From assembly GCA_019425005.1 (NCBI GenBank), contig JAHYYK010000001.1, forward strand, positions 62,001 to 126,000: DNA of 64,000 nt, given 5' to 3'. Both the position numbers and the translations under genes were made by a program. Positions 46,339 to 55,191 of this stretch are shown here, piece by piece. The notes beneath the pieces are model-generated. The model searched no databases. It was given only the letters and a program-made list of their open reading frames with translations, and had not been told where the DNA came from. This DNA comes from Collinsella sp. Its GTDB lineage: Bacteria > Actinomycetota > Coriobacteriia > Coriobacteriales > Coriobacteriaceae. Each line of letters opens with the position of its first letter. Position 1 is the stretch's first letter.

Positions 46339-48240
46339 CTAGATGGATGCCGCCGCAGAGTAGCCTTCAAACACGGCATCCTTGATGACGCGCGCCCGGC
46401 GGCAGTCACCCACAAGATACGTTTGGGGCACCACGCCCGCAAGGCCCTCGGCAAGCGCGGTGCGCGGCCGCACGCCCGCAGCGATCACCACGTTGTCGCA
46501 GGCGAGCACGCACTCGGCCCCATCGGGCCCGCTCACGCACACGCCCTCATCGCCGATCGAGGTGCAAGAAGTGTTGAGCAGCACCTCGATGGCCTTGCCC
46601 TGCCTGTCAAACATCTGGCGGAGCGCAATCCTAAAGAGTGAGTTGCCCTGCGCCGCGAGCGCAGACCCCATCTCGACCACCTTGACCTCGTGCCCTTGCT
46701 CGGCAAGCTCGAGCGCCAGCTCGGCACCGATCGTGCCGCCGCCGACGACCACCACGCGCGAGCCGAGGTCCTCCACATGCTCGATAGCCTGGGCAAACCC
46801 CATAACGACGGGCGCATCGACACCCGGAACGGAAGGCACAAACGACTCGGCGCCCACGGCGACGATGAGCGCATCGGGCGCCATCTCCTCCACAAAGACA
46901 CGGTCCACCTCGCACCCAAAGCGCACGTCAAGCTCACCCGCGCGCTCGAGCCCGGCAATCTTGTGCTCGAGATAGTGCAAGTAGCGAGCGATATCCTCCT
47001 TGTGGGATTCCTGGGCGATAAGCCTCACATTGCCGCCCACGCGATCGGCGCGCTCCGCGAGCACCACCTTGTGACCGCGCGCGCAGGCTGTGATCGCCGC
47101 CATGCAGCCGGCAGGGCCGGCACCCACCACGAGTACGCGCTTCGAAACCTCCGCGGGCTCCACCGTGCGCGGAACAAAATCCTCGTTGGCAAAGCGCGGG
47201 TTCACGCTGCAGCCCACGTTCCAGCGGTCCGTCGAAATGTGGTAGCACTGCAGACAGCGCAGGCACGGCACGATATCCTCGGCACGGTCGTCGCGTGCCT
47301 TGGCGGGCCACAGGGGGTCGGCGGCCAGGGCGCGCGCGAGCGCCACCATGTCGCAGGCGCCCTCGGCGATGGCGCGCTCCGCCTCCTCGGGCGTCTCGAC
47401 GGAGCCCACGAGCGTCACGGGGACATCAACTGCCGCCTTGACGGCACGGGCGAGCTCCAGGTTGAGCAGATGCGGGTCGAGGTTAGTTGCCGAAGTGTGC
47501 ACGTTGGCCTCGTGCTCGATATCGAGCCCGCAGGAGACCTGAATGCTTGTCACGTAGCGCTGGGCCTCGCGGCAAAACGCGATGACGTCGTCAAGCTCTA
47601 TGCCGCCCGGCATCCACTCGTCAGCCGAGATGCGCATCTCCATGGCGAAGCGCGGCCCCACGGCCTCGCGGCAGGCGCTCAGCACCTGCAAGGGAAAGCG
47701 CATGCGATTTTCGATGGAGCCGCCGTACCCATCCGTGCGGTGGTTGAACAGCGGGCTTAAAAACTGCCCCATGAGCCAGCCGTGCCCAAAGTGCAAAAAC
47801 ACCATGTCAAAGCCCGCGCGGCGCGCATCAACGCACGCCTGCACCCAACATGCGGCCGTATGCTCCATCATGGCGGGCGTCATGGCGCGCACCTCGATGC
47901 CATCGGCGCGCACAAAGCCGTCTGGTCCCATGGCGTAGTCCACGGTGCGCGCATACTGACCCGCATGCGCAAGCTCGATACTTGCCGCCGCACCACCCGC
48001 GCGCGCCATGCGGGCGCGGGCCACCGTGGACTCGCGCTCGTACTTGGAGAATGCATACGGCTCATCGGCGCTCATCCACGACGAGCGCCCGGGCTCCACA
48101 ATGGTGTGCCCGCAGATCACGACACCGGCGCCACCGCGGCAGCGATCCTCGTAATGCTCGCTCATGGGGTTTGCGACGATACGGTTCTGCACAAGCGTGT
48201 CGCCCAGCTTAATGGGAGAAAACAGATGTGGGTAGCTCAT
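46339..48240 (-). CDS. Old-yellow-enzyme-type NADH:flavin oxidoreductase with Fe-S cluster
   Basis: 633-residue multidomain reductase like 2,4-dienoyl-CoA reductase (FadH), trimethylamine dehydrogenase and gut ene-reductases. FMN TIM barrel ~1-330 (HFGHGWLMGQFLSPLFNHR with the active-site region, GGSIENRMRF); 4Fe-4S motif CLRCLQCY...C near 325-345; FAD/NAD domain ~365-633 with GAGPAGCMAAI and a second Rossmann loop GGGTIGAEL. The order suits electron flow NADH-FAD-FeS-FMN to an activated C=C bond. It starts right at the GH78 stop, so is co-translated with a rhamnosidase. Reduction of an unsaturated aglycone, for example a plant phenolic, is inference; fatty dienoyl-CoA is unlikely in this context. 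Gut bilirubin and bile-acid reductases share the fold. Confidence 0.87.
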   Translation of the reverse strand: MSYPHLFSPIKLGDTLVQNRIVANPMSEHYEDRCRGGAGVVICGHTIVEPGRSSWMSADEPYAFSKYERESTVARARMARAGGAAASIELAHAGQYARTVDYAMGPDGFVRADGIEVRAMTPAMMEHTAACWVQACVDARRAGFDMVFLHFGHGWLMGQFLSPLFNHRTDGYGGSIENRMRFPLQVLSACREAVGPRFAMEMRISADEWMPGGIELDDVIAFCREAQRYVTSIQVSCGLDIEHEANVHTSATNLDPHLLNLELARAVKAAVDVPVTLVGSVETPEEAERAIAEGACDMVALARALAADPLWPAKARDDRAEDIVPCLRCLQCYHISTDRWNVGCSVNPRFANEDFVPRTVEPAEVSKRVLVVGAGPAGCMAAITACARGHKVVLAERADRVGGNVRLIAQESHKEDIARYLHYLEHKIAGLERAGELDVRFGCEVDRVFVEEMAPDALIVAVGAESFVPSVPGVDAPVVMGFAQAIEHVEDLGSRVVVVGGGTIGAELALELAEQGHEVKVVEMGSALAAQGNSLFRIALRQMFDRQGKAIEVLLNTSCTSIGDEGVCVSGPDGAECVLACDNVVIAAGVRPRTALAEGLAGVVPQTYLVGDCRRARVIKDAVFEGYSAAASI

Positions 48241-50520
48241 CTAGCAGCCCCCTTTCTCTTCAGAAACGACCATGACGGTACGCGTGCCCTCTGTCTTTGA
48301 CGAGAGGACCTCCGAGCCCCAGGGGGACTCGATGGCCGTCTCGACGCCCTCGGGCACCTCGACGGCAACCGTGACCGCGCCGTCCGCGCGCTTCCACTCC
48401 ACGCGTGCCGCGCCCTTGCAGGTCTTCCACGTACAGGCAAAACTGTCCGTGGCGTGCGAAAGGTAGGGCTTGACCGTGAGCTTGTCGCAGCCCTGCGCGT
48501 CGCGCGCAACTAAAAGGCCACCCAGACCCTCGTAGAACCACTGGTCGTAGCTCGAGAACATGGCATGGTCGCACGAGGCCAAAGGATCGTCGAACATCTC
48601 GATAAGCGCCCCGTTGCCGTCGGCGAGCATTCCGAGTAGGCTCGGGTTCTCCTCGCTCAGCAGCCAGCGCTCAAGAAGCTCGCTGTAGCCATACTCCGCA
48701 AGCAGCCTAAAGGCAAACGAGGTACCGAAGATGCCCGTGGTGAGCACGCCACCTTCGGCCTTGATCGCACGCACCAGTGCGCCCACCAGCTCCGACTGGT
48801 CGCCCAGGCCGAGCTCCGCGGCAAACGCCCAAGACGTCTGGGTCCCGTCGCCAAACGATCCGTTCTCGTGCTTAAAGCGATCGATGATCCGGGGCCGCAG
48901 CTCTGCGGCGGCCGCAGCAAAGCGCTCGACATCGCAGCCTAAGCGCTCCCCCGCCTCGCACACAAGGCCGAGCGCCCAAAGGATTGCGCACCAGCCCACA
49001 AACTCCTTGTCGGGGCTGCCGCTCGAGAAGCCCTGCGCAATCAGGCTGCCGTGGTCGCCCAGGCAGTGCGGAGCGAGCTCTGCCGCATCAAAGCCGAGCA
49101 GGTAGTCGCCAAAGCGCTCGATGCCCGCCCACTCCCGCTCGAGCAGGTCGCGTCGCCCGCAGACACGATCTGCAACAAGCGCCAGATACGGGTAGGCGAT
49201 CTGCCATATAAGCGGCCCCTCGCCATAGGCGGGCCCGTTGGAGCCGATACCCATGAACGGCGCCGTCTCGGGAAGGCCGCCTCGCTCCGTCTGATCGCGT
49301 GCAAAATCCGCAAGCGTCTTGTCGATGAGGCCCGCGACGTTAAACGAGAACGTCTGGGACGCGGCGAGGGCCACCATATCGCCGCCGTAGCCAAAGCGCT
49401 CGCGCGCGCAGTCCTCAAACAGGCCGTGGTTGTTGTTGAGCTTGGTGCGGATCGCAGCCTCGTGCAGCCGCTCAAAGCGCTCGCAGCCCAGCTCAAGCTT
49501 ACCCACCTGCGCAAGGTCCGTATGCACATAGGTCGCCACCGCCTCGACGATGTCGGCAGCAGACGCGCCCGTCACGCTCACGTATCGGAACGAATGCCAG
49601 CAGAAGCGGTTCTCAAACTCGTTGACGCCCTCGTGGCAGAGCACCGAGTCGTGCTGCTCGGCCGGCTCGGGAGCGTCGGGACCGCCGGGACACACGCCGC
49701 GCGGAGTCTCCATGCCGGCATAGCCCGCAACCGCCGTCCCTGTATAAGGGCCGCCATCGCGCCAGGTCTCGGAATAGAGAAGCTCGATGCGCGCACCCGC
49801 GTGAGCCGCCACGCGCATACGCAAAAATCCGGCGACGACCTCGCCAAAGTCGACAACCGTCGCCCCCTCGTGCTCAAAGATCCGCACGGGCGCAATGCTT
49901 CCCGCGCGCACGCACGGGGCGACCGGCGTGAGCTCGACCGAGCGAGTATCGTCATATACCGTCACAGGGCACGGGCCTGCCGCGGGAGCACCCCCGCGCA
50001 GGTCAAACACCTCGCCCAGATACACGTTATTGAACAGGAGGTCGCCCTCGCGCACACTCCACGAGGCATCGGTGGCAACGAGCACCTTGCCCTCGCCGTC
50101 GACGAGCCGTGCGGCCACGCGGGGCGTGCCGACCTCGGTCAGGCGCTCGCGCAGGTTGTACTTGCCAAACAGGCGTAAGGGCGAGGGGTTAAAAAATCCG
50201 TTGCCGAGCTCGATCTGGATCTCGTTTTCACCCTCATGCAAAAGGCCCGCCACGTCGACCTTGTGCGCATAGACCTTTTTGGTAAAGTTGGTCCACCATC
50301 CGAGAAGCTCGGAGCCATCCGCGCGCTTACCGTTGATGCGCACGCGCGCATAGCCCAGCACCGCCAGCTCGAGCTCGGCCCGTGCGGGCACGCTTTCAAG
50401 CTCAAACGACCCCATGACCACATGGTTTCGATATGTTTCGCCAAAAAAAGCCGACTCGGGCTCGTAGCAAAACGGCGCGCCTGCGATCCAGCGCGCCCCG
50501 TCCAATAACGTATGCTCCAT
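48241..50520 (-). CDS. GH78 alpha-L-rhamnosidase-like protein, cytoplasmic
   Basis: 759-residue protein of glycoside hydrolase family 78, which removes terminal alpha-L-rhamnose. N-terminal beta domains (LAVLGYARVRINGKRADG, WTNFTKKVY) resemble the GH78 N and carbohydrate-binding modules; the (alpha/alpha)6 catalytic domain (~330-670) has FEDCARERFGYGGDM (~372-386), the acidic signature segment, and the HSFRYV strand before it. A C-terminal beta domain closes the chain. There is no signal peptide, so it acts inside the cell, consistent with import by the PTS encoded just upstream. Length is normal to slightly short for GH78. Confidence in the family is good; the actual linkage and substrate are not readable. 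Confidence 0.87.
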   Translation of the reverse strand: MEHTLLDGARWIAGAPFCYEPESAFFGETYRNHVVMGSFELESVPARAELELAVLGYARVRINGKRADGSELLGWWTNFTKKVYAHKVDVAGLLHEGENEIQIELGNGFFNPSPLRLFGKYNLRERLTEVGTPRVAARLVDGEGKVLVATDASWSVREGDLLFNNVYLGEVFDLRGGAPAAGPCPVTVYDDTRSVELTPVAPCVRAGSIAPVRIFEHEGATVVDFGEVVAGFLRMRVAAHAGARIELLYSETWRDGGPYTGTAVAGYAGMETPRGVCPGGPDAPEPAEQHDSVLCHEGVNEFENRFCWHSFRYVSVTGASAADIVEAVATYVHTDLAQVGKLELGCERFERLHEAAIRTKLNNNHGLFEDCARERFGYGGDMVALAASQTFSFNVAGLIDKTLADFARDQTERGGLPETAPFMGIGSNGPAYGEGPLIWQIAYPYLALVADRVCGRRDLLEREWAGIERFGDYLLGFDAAELAPHCLGDHGSLIAQGFSSGSPDKEFVGWCAILWALGLVCEAGERLGCDVERFAAAAAELRPRIIDRFKHENGSFGDGTQTSWAFAAELGLGDQSELVGALVRAIKAEGGVLTTGIFGTSFAFRLLAEYGYSELLERWLLSEENPSLLGMLADGNGALIEMFDDPLASCDHAMFSSYDQWFYEGLGGLLVARDAQGCDKLTVKPYLSHATDSFACTWKTCKGAARVEWKRADGAVTVAVEVPEGVETAIESPWGSEVLSSKTEGTRTVMVVSEEKGGC

Positions 50521-50602
50521 CCTGACCTCTCAAGAGATAAACAGAATGGCGGCCCGCCACGTGGAACCGCCATTCTGGCTGGGGTGTAATCTGTACCGAC
50601 GA

Positions 50603-52279
50603 TTATTTGTCGGCGCGCTTCTTGCCCAGGTAGCTACCGTCGTCGTGATAGGTCGCCATGGTAAAGACAAAGGCAACGACCATGATCACGGCAAGGGTGC
50701 CCAGGTAGAACACGATATTGCTCGTGTCGGCGCCCGAGGGATCCATAAAGGTGGGGATACCGAAGAGACCGGCGCTGCCCATGCTGAAGGCGTGGACGTT
50801 AAGCGCACCCATAACCAGGCCGGCTGCTGCGCTGAAGACGATGTTCTGAATAAAGAGGAACTTGCTGGGGAGCTGGATACCGTAGAGCAGCGGCTCGCCT
50901 ACGCCAAAGAACTGCGAGATGGTGGCCGGGATGGCAACGTTGCGGGTCTTGTCGCTCTTGGTGCGCAGGATCACGGCCAGGCCCTGGGAGACGCCCACGA
51001 AGCCGCCGATGGAACCGGCTGCCATGAGCGGGTCGTAACCGAGCATAGCGATGTTGTTGAGCATGATGGGGATGATGGCCCAGTGCAGACCGAACATAAC
51101 GAGCGTGGAGAACGCACCACCCACGACGAGACCGACCACAGCGCCGCCCACGACGGGGATGTTGATGAGGGTCTCGGTGATGAGGGTGAGGACGCCCGAA
51201 ATCATGGAGGCCACGGGGCCGATCACAAGGTAGGTCGCGGGAGCCATGATGGCAAAGCAGAGGAACGGCACGGCCATGGAGCGGATGAGCTGCGGGACGG
51301 CCTTGTTGAGCGCGCCCTCGAGCTTAGAGGCGGCCCACACGGCGATAAGGATGGGGATAACGCTCGAAGTGTAGCCGGCCGCCGGGAAGATGACGGGAAT
51401 GCCGAAGAAGGTGTTGTAGTAGCTCATCTGGAAGGCGGTGCCCTCGAGGATGGTGCCTGCGACCTCGGCCGTGGAGCTCAGGTTGACCATGGCCGGATAC
51501 ACGAGCGCCGCGCCGAGCGCCATGCCCAGAAACTCGTTGCAGCCGAACTTCTTGGCCGCAGTGTAGCCCAAGATGATGGGCAGGAAGTAGAAGAAGCCGT
51601 CGGCAATGGAGTACCAGATCATGTAGGCACCGCTATCGGCGGTGAGCCAGCCCATGGCAATGCAGAGGGCGAGCAGGCCCTTGATCATACCTGCGGCAGC
51701 GAGGGGCATAAGCGTAGGCGCCATACAGCCCGACACCGTGTCCATCAGCATGTTAAAGACGTTGCGGCTCTTCTCGTCCTCGTCCTCGGCCGCATCGTCC
51801 TCAGCGACCGTGCCCACGCCCGGGACCTTGTACTCGCTCACGAGCTCCTCGTAGACATCGTCCACGGCAGCGCCGATAACGACCTGGTACTGGCCGCCGG
51901 CCTTCATGACCTGGATGACGCCGTCAAGGTTGCTGATCGTCTCGTCCTGGGCGATCTTCTCGTCTTTGAGCGTAAAACGCAGCCTCGTGATGCAGTGGCG
52001 CACGTTCTTGATATTTTCGATACCGCCGACCCCTTTGAGGATCTCGCCGGCGAGTTCATGGTACTGACCCATGTGCTTACCCTTTCCGTGGATAAACGTA
52101 CATTTGAGGACCGAGGACGTGAGCTTGGCGCTCTCCACGCCCGCTAGGGCGCAGATCTCGCTGAGCTTCACGGCGCTTGCGTCTTTGACCCTGATCTGCA
52201 CGCCGCCGTCAAGCTCGATCACCGAGCTCACGTTCGTGTCGCCGCCGACCAGGGCTTTGATGGTCTCGAGAACATCCAT
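50603..52279 (-). CDS. PTS EIIBC transporter with extra degenerate EIIB domain
   Basis: 558-residue sugar transporter of the glucose/beta-glucoside PTS family. Residues ~1-65 look like a decayed EIIB (GGDTNVSSV...GVQIRVKD) lacking the phospho-Cys; a second EIIB at ~80-150 has NVRHCITRLRF with the active Cys near 95; EIIC (~185-540) has about ten helices and the signature ...GVGEPLLYGIQLP. No EIIA is fused, so one must act in trans. ATG 52279 has GGAGAGG upstream. First gene of the rhamnoside operon; its leader carries a RAT/terminator pair and a LacI-type operator. A rhamnose-containing glycoside is the expected cargo from context. Confidence 0.9.
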   Translation of the reverse strand: MDVLETIKALVGGDTNVSSVIELDGGVQIRVKDASAVKLSEICALAGVESAKLTSSVLKCTFIHGKGKHMGQYHELAGEILKGVGGIENIKNVRHCITRLRFTLKDEKIAQDETISNLDGVIQVMKAGGQYQVVIGAAVDDVYEELVSEYKVPGVGTVAEDDAAEDEDEKSRNVFNMLMDTVSGCMAPTLMPLAAAGMIKGLLALCIAMGWLTADSGAYMIWYSIADGFFYFLPIILGYTAAKKFGCNEFLGMALGAALVYPAMVNLSSTAEVAGTILEGTAFQMSYYNTFFGIPVIFPAAGYTSSVIPILIAVWAASKLEGALNKAVPQLIRSMAVPFLCFAIMAPATYLVIGPVASMISGVLTLITETLINIPVVGGAVVGLVVGGAFSTLVMFGLHWAIIPIMLNNIAMLGYDPLMAAGSIGGFVGVSQGLAVILRTKSDKTRNVAIPATISQFFGVGEPLLYGIQLPSKFLFIQNIVFSAAAGLVMGALNVHAFSMGSAGLFGIPTFMDPSGADTSNIVFYLGTLAVIMVVAFVFTMATYHDDGSYLGKKRADK

Positions 52280-52354
52280 CGCAAACCGCCTCTCCTTAGG
52301 TCCCAATCCATAGGGCCGCTGCCGTGCACTGCATCGACCTCAAGAATAGCTGCA

Positions 52355-52399
52355 CAAAAAAGACCGAGCCAGAGGACTCCTAGAGCCTCTGACCCGGTC
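52355..52399 (-). terminator. Conditional terminator in the PTS leader
   Basis: Minus-strand stem GACCGGGTCAGAGG / CCTCTGGCTCGGTC followed by TTTTTT, about 75 bases before the PTS start. Its first four bases overlap the RAT, so the two structures exclude each other. Confidence 0.88.
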
Positions 52400-52424
52400 A
52401 TGCTTCCAAATGGAATAACAATCC
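52396..52424 (-). promoter_or_regulatory. RNA antiterminator (RAT) site for a LicT-type protein
   Basis: Minus strand reads GGATTGTTATTCC, ATTT, then GGAAGCATGACC. This matches the RAT layout of licT/sacPA-type leaders (GGATTGTTA...GCAnnACC with a short stem) and overlaps the start of the terminator stem. It lies about 30 bases from the predicted transcription start. Confidence 0.85.
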
Positions 52425-52466
52425 CACTGACACCTTGTCTCCGGCGCAGCTTTTCTTTCTGGCTAC

Positions 52467-52495
52467 ACTATAGCCATTGCGATGAAACGTTTCAA
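52467..52495 (-). promoter_or_regulatory. Promoter and LacI-type operator of the PTS-GH78 operon
   Basis: Minus-strand TTGAAA (52490-52495), 17 bases, TATAGT (52467-52472). The perfect palindrome TGAAACGTTTCA (52483-52494) overlaps the -35 box and is of LacI/CcpA operator type. Confidence 0.75.
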
Positions 52496-52557
52496 ATGAC
52501 GTACCGGCAAACGGTGGCTTTTACGCGGCAAACGGTTGAAACCCGTCGTTCCCCTTC

Positions 52558-52628
52558 AAAAAAAATGGCCATTTCTGTTGATAAGAGGCCATTTTGGGCC
52601 TACTTAACGACAAAAATGGCCATTTTTG
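52558..52628. repeat. AAAATGGCCATTT palindromes
   Basis: AAAAAAATGGCCATTT (52558-52573), AGGCCATTTTGGGCC, and the perfect 18-base palindrome CAAAAATGGCCATTTTTG (52611-52628), in an AT-rich gap between the isomerase terminator and the PTS promoter. They could be regulatory sites; nothing else in the window matches. Confidence 0.6.
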
Positions 52629-52659
52629 TTGGCTGGGCAGCTAAGGCTGCTGTGCGCAA

Positions 52660-52695
52660 GTGGACCTCCCGCATCAAAACAGGCGGGAGGTCCAC
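52660..52695 (-). terminator. Hairpin after the isomerase gene
   Basis: Perfect stem GTGGACCTCCCGC / GCGGGAGGTCCAC about 20 bases past the stop; no T-run. Confidence 0.65.
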
Positions 52696-52713
52696 CCAGC
52701 TGTGGCTATTAAT

Positions 52714-54141
52714 CTAGCGGCAGACGATCTCGACGGGCACATTCAAAATCTTGGCGACCTTAAGAATCGTGTCGGTCTGGCTGCCCAGGCAGGCGGCCAT
52801 GTGGTGAGTCGGGCCCGTCTCGTTCCAGCGATCCATGAACTCACGGGCGCCGATCGAGAACTTCATACGCATGTTGGTGTCACCGAAGGTAAAGATCGGG
52901 CCGTCGACGTTCTCGCCCTCGGCAACCACAAACTTGAAGTTGCCGTCGCCGTCCTGCGTGATGCCCAGGAAGGTGATGGTGCCGTGGCCGGGATAGAACT
53001 GGGTGAGGTAGCCGCCGCCGGTCTTGCCGTGGAACACGGGGACGACCTTGAGCGTCGGCTTCTTGGCGGTCGAGATGTCGGCATCGCCAGAGCCGGAGTG
53101 GCCGATGATGACGATGTCCTCGGGGAAGTCGATGGAGTACATCTCGGAAAGCTGGCCGGTGCCAGAGATGGTCTTAAGGATGCTCATGGCGATGGCGACC
53201 TTCATATCGCCCTCGACCGCGCAGCTCGTGCCCTGCTTGATGAGCATGGAGAACGCCGGAATGAGCATGGAGTCGAGCACGCCGGCCTGACCCTTGGCAT
53301 AGCCATCGTAGTGGCTGGCGACCAGACCGATCTCCTCGTCCTTGACCCACTGCTCAAAGGCAACAACGTACTTGGCCATCTCCTGGATGGGCTCGTCGCT
53401 CACCTTGGCGCCGCCCTCGACGTCGAAGGTGTCGAGAATCTCGGCAGCCTTGGCGTCCACGGCGGCCTGGTCATCGATGTTGTCGGCGATGGCCCACATC
53501 TTCTCCCAGTCAAACTGCTTGGTGTAGAGACCCAGACGGTTGTAGAGGTTGGTTTCGTCGATGTAGAGGTCCATCATGCCCGGGTACGGACGGCCGATCT
53601 GGGCGATGTTGGTGCGACGCAGGCGACGACGCACCTGGGCGGCGCGGCACCACTGCTCGAGCTGCTCGGCCACAGCCGGGTCGCCGCCCTCGACAACGCC
53701 GGTCACAACAGCATGACGCTTGCCGGCACGGTTAAGGTCGGCCACGACCTCGCCGGGGGCGCCGCAGGCGTACAGGTCGCCCAGCCACGTGGGGATGTCG
53801 GTGTTAGCGTAGTCGGGCTGGGCCTTCTTCTGCACATTGACCACGACGACGGGCACATCCAGGTCGCGCACGACCGGCAACACGTTGTAGCTCGTGGCAT
53901 AGGTGAGCATCTGCAGGATGACCAGGTCGACGTCCTCGGCGCGGAACTTGTCGCCAGCGACCTGGGCCTGCTCCTTGGTGGTCACCATGCCGCCGTCAAC
54001 AAGCTCGACTGTCGTGGGCAGCGTGGCCTTAAAGTCCTCGTACTGCTGCTCGAAGTTGGGAACGAGCTGCGGAAACTGCGGAAGATAGGCACCGAGGGTG
54101 ATAGAAAAGACGCCAACCTTGGCCTTGGTGTTAACGAGCAT
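52714..54141 (-). CDS. L-fucose/L-arabinose isomerase-family protein, probable L-rhamnose isomerase
   Basis: 475-residue aldose-ketose isomerase of the fucose/arabinose isomerase superfamily (N-terminal Rossmann-like domain VGVFSITLGAYLPQFPQLVPNF, LVILQMLTYATSYNVL; Mn-binding C-terminal part with ...AVEGDMKVAIAMSIL and PGHGTITFLG, FGDTNMRMKFSIG). It is not the RhaA fold expected beside rhaB and rhaD. Because it is 20 bases downstream of rhaD and last in that unit, the likely reaction is L-rhamnose to L-rhamnulose; activity on another sugar cannot be excluded. AAGGTGG precedes the ATG. Full length for the family. Confidence 0.82.
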   Translation of the reverse strand: MLVNTKAKVGVFSITLGAYLPQFPQLVPNFEQQYEDFKATLPTTVELVDGGMVTTKEQAQVAGDKFRAEDVDLVILQMLTYATSYNVLPVVRDLDVPVVVVNVQKKAQPDYANTDIPTWLGDLYACGAPGEVVADLNRAGKRHAVVTGVVEGGDPAVAEQLEQWCRAAQVRRRLRRTNIAQIGRPYPGMMDLYIDETNLYNRLGLYTKQFDWEKMWAIADNIDDQAAVDAKAAEILDTFDVEGGAKVSDEPIQEMAKYVVAFEQWVKDEEIGLVASHYDGYAKGQAGVLDSMLIPAFSMLIKQGTSCAVEGDMKVAIAMSILKTISGTGQLSEMYSIDFPEDIVIIGHSGSGDADISTAKKPTLKVVPVFHGKTGGGYLTQFYPGHGTITFLGITQDGDGNFKFVVAEGENVDGPIFTFGDTNMRMKFSIGAREFMDRWNETGPTHHMAACLGSQTDTILKVAKILNVPVEIVCR

Positions 54142-54161
54142 CTATATCCACCTTTCTTGCG

Positions 54162-54992
54162 CTAGTCAACAAATGCTTCGTTGATCTTGATACCAAAGTC
54201 GCGGCAGGTGTTCTTGAGGCCCTCGTCGCAAATCTTGTTGAGGAAGTCATCCGAACCACCGTTGGCAGCACGTGCGGCCAGGTAAATCTCGGCGGCCTTC
54301 TCGACGGTGTGCGCCAGGCCAAAGGTCGTATCGAAGTCAGGGCCGGCGGCAAACAGACCGTGGTGGGCCCAGACGATGGTGTCGTAGGTCTTCATGAGCT
54401 CGGAGCTCGCCTCGGCGATGGCCGGGCCACCCGGGACCATCCAGGGCACCACGCCCACGCCGGTCGGGAAGACGACGACGCACTCGGTCATCATCTGCCA
54501 CAGGATGCGGGTGAAGGCACGGTCCTCCAGCGGCACCACAAAGGACATCTCGATGATGCCGGGGGTGTGGGCATGGTAAATCACGCGGTCGGCGCCATCG
54601 GTACGGGCGGCGGCGACACAGTGGTTCATGTAGTGGCTCTCGAACTCGCTGGTCGGACGGGCGCCGTTGGCAAGGCCCCACACAATGCGGAAGGCGTCAC
54701 CGGTCTCGTTGATCTCGACGATGCCGATGTTGGCATGCGGACTCTCGAGAACATTGCGCATGTACTTACCCGAGCCGGTGCTCACAAAGTACTGGCCAGC
54801 AAGATTCTCACCGCGCACGCCCATCTTGACCCACTCGCGAGGCTCCTCAAAGAACGGCTTGGCCTCGGCGACCTCCTTGTCGGTCATACGGTAAGTGAGG
54901 TTGCCGCCGTTGCGCTCATGCCAGCCCTGCTTAAAGCCGTCATCGCACAAGCGGCAGAAGCCCTTGATAAACGCCAGATCTTCCATTGCCAT
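54162..54992 (-). CDS. rhaD: Rhamnulose-1-phosphate aldolase
   Basis: 276-residue class II zinc aldolase that splits L-rhamnulose-1-phosphate into dihydroxyacetone phosphate and L-lactaldehyde. It follows E. coli RhaD closely through its length: GWHERNGGNLTYRM, FVSTGSGKYMRNV, VIYHAHTPGIIEMSFV (zinc His pair), ECVVVFPTGVGVVPWMVPG and WAHHGLFAAGP with the third zinc His and DTTFGLAHTVEKAAE. ATG 54992 is chosen for GGAGAGGAG just upstream. It stands between rhaB and the isomerase, all on the minus strand; ~200 bases separate it from rhaB. Confidence 0.95.
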   Translation of the reverse strand: MAMEDLAFIKGFCRLCDDGFKQGWHERNGGNLTYRMTDKEVAEAKPFFEEPREWVKMGVRGENLAGQYFVSTGSGKYMRNVLESPHANIGIVEINETGDAFRIVWGLANGARPTSEFESHYMNHCVAAARTDGADRVIYHAHTPGIIEMSFVVPLEDRAFTRILWQMMTECVVVFPTGVGVVPWMVPGGPAIAEASSELMKTYDTIVWAHHGLFAAGPDFDTTFGLAHTVEKAAEIYLAARAANGGSDDFLNKICDEGLKNTCRDFGIKINEAFVD

Positions 54993-55191
54993 TGTTTGTC
55001 TCCTCTCCGGGACCCGCAGGTCCAATTGAAAAACGTAGCAAGCCGATTGACGTCGGCGCGGAGTATGGTTTCGTGTAGGGCCTCCGCGCCGTATGTCATC
55101 GGAGAGAGCCGCTCGCGCCCGGCAGGAGTCGTTTGCCGCACGCGGGGCTGGGAGTAGTTGAAAGGTGAGTCGGGGCAGGCCCTGCCCTCGT

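Noticed and set aside
46339..48240. Fatty-acid 2,4-dienoyl-CoA reductase (FadH) as the specific call
   Set aside because: The domain order fits, but the neighbours are sugar genes with no beta-oxidation gene, so only the family-level call is kept.
52506..52635. CRISPR-like array from repeated GGCAAACGGT and AAAATGGCCATTT units
   Set aside because: Units are short, unevenly spaced, not identical, and no cas gene is near.
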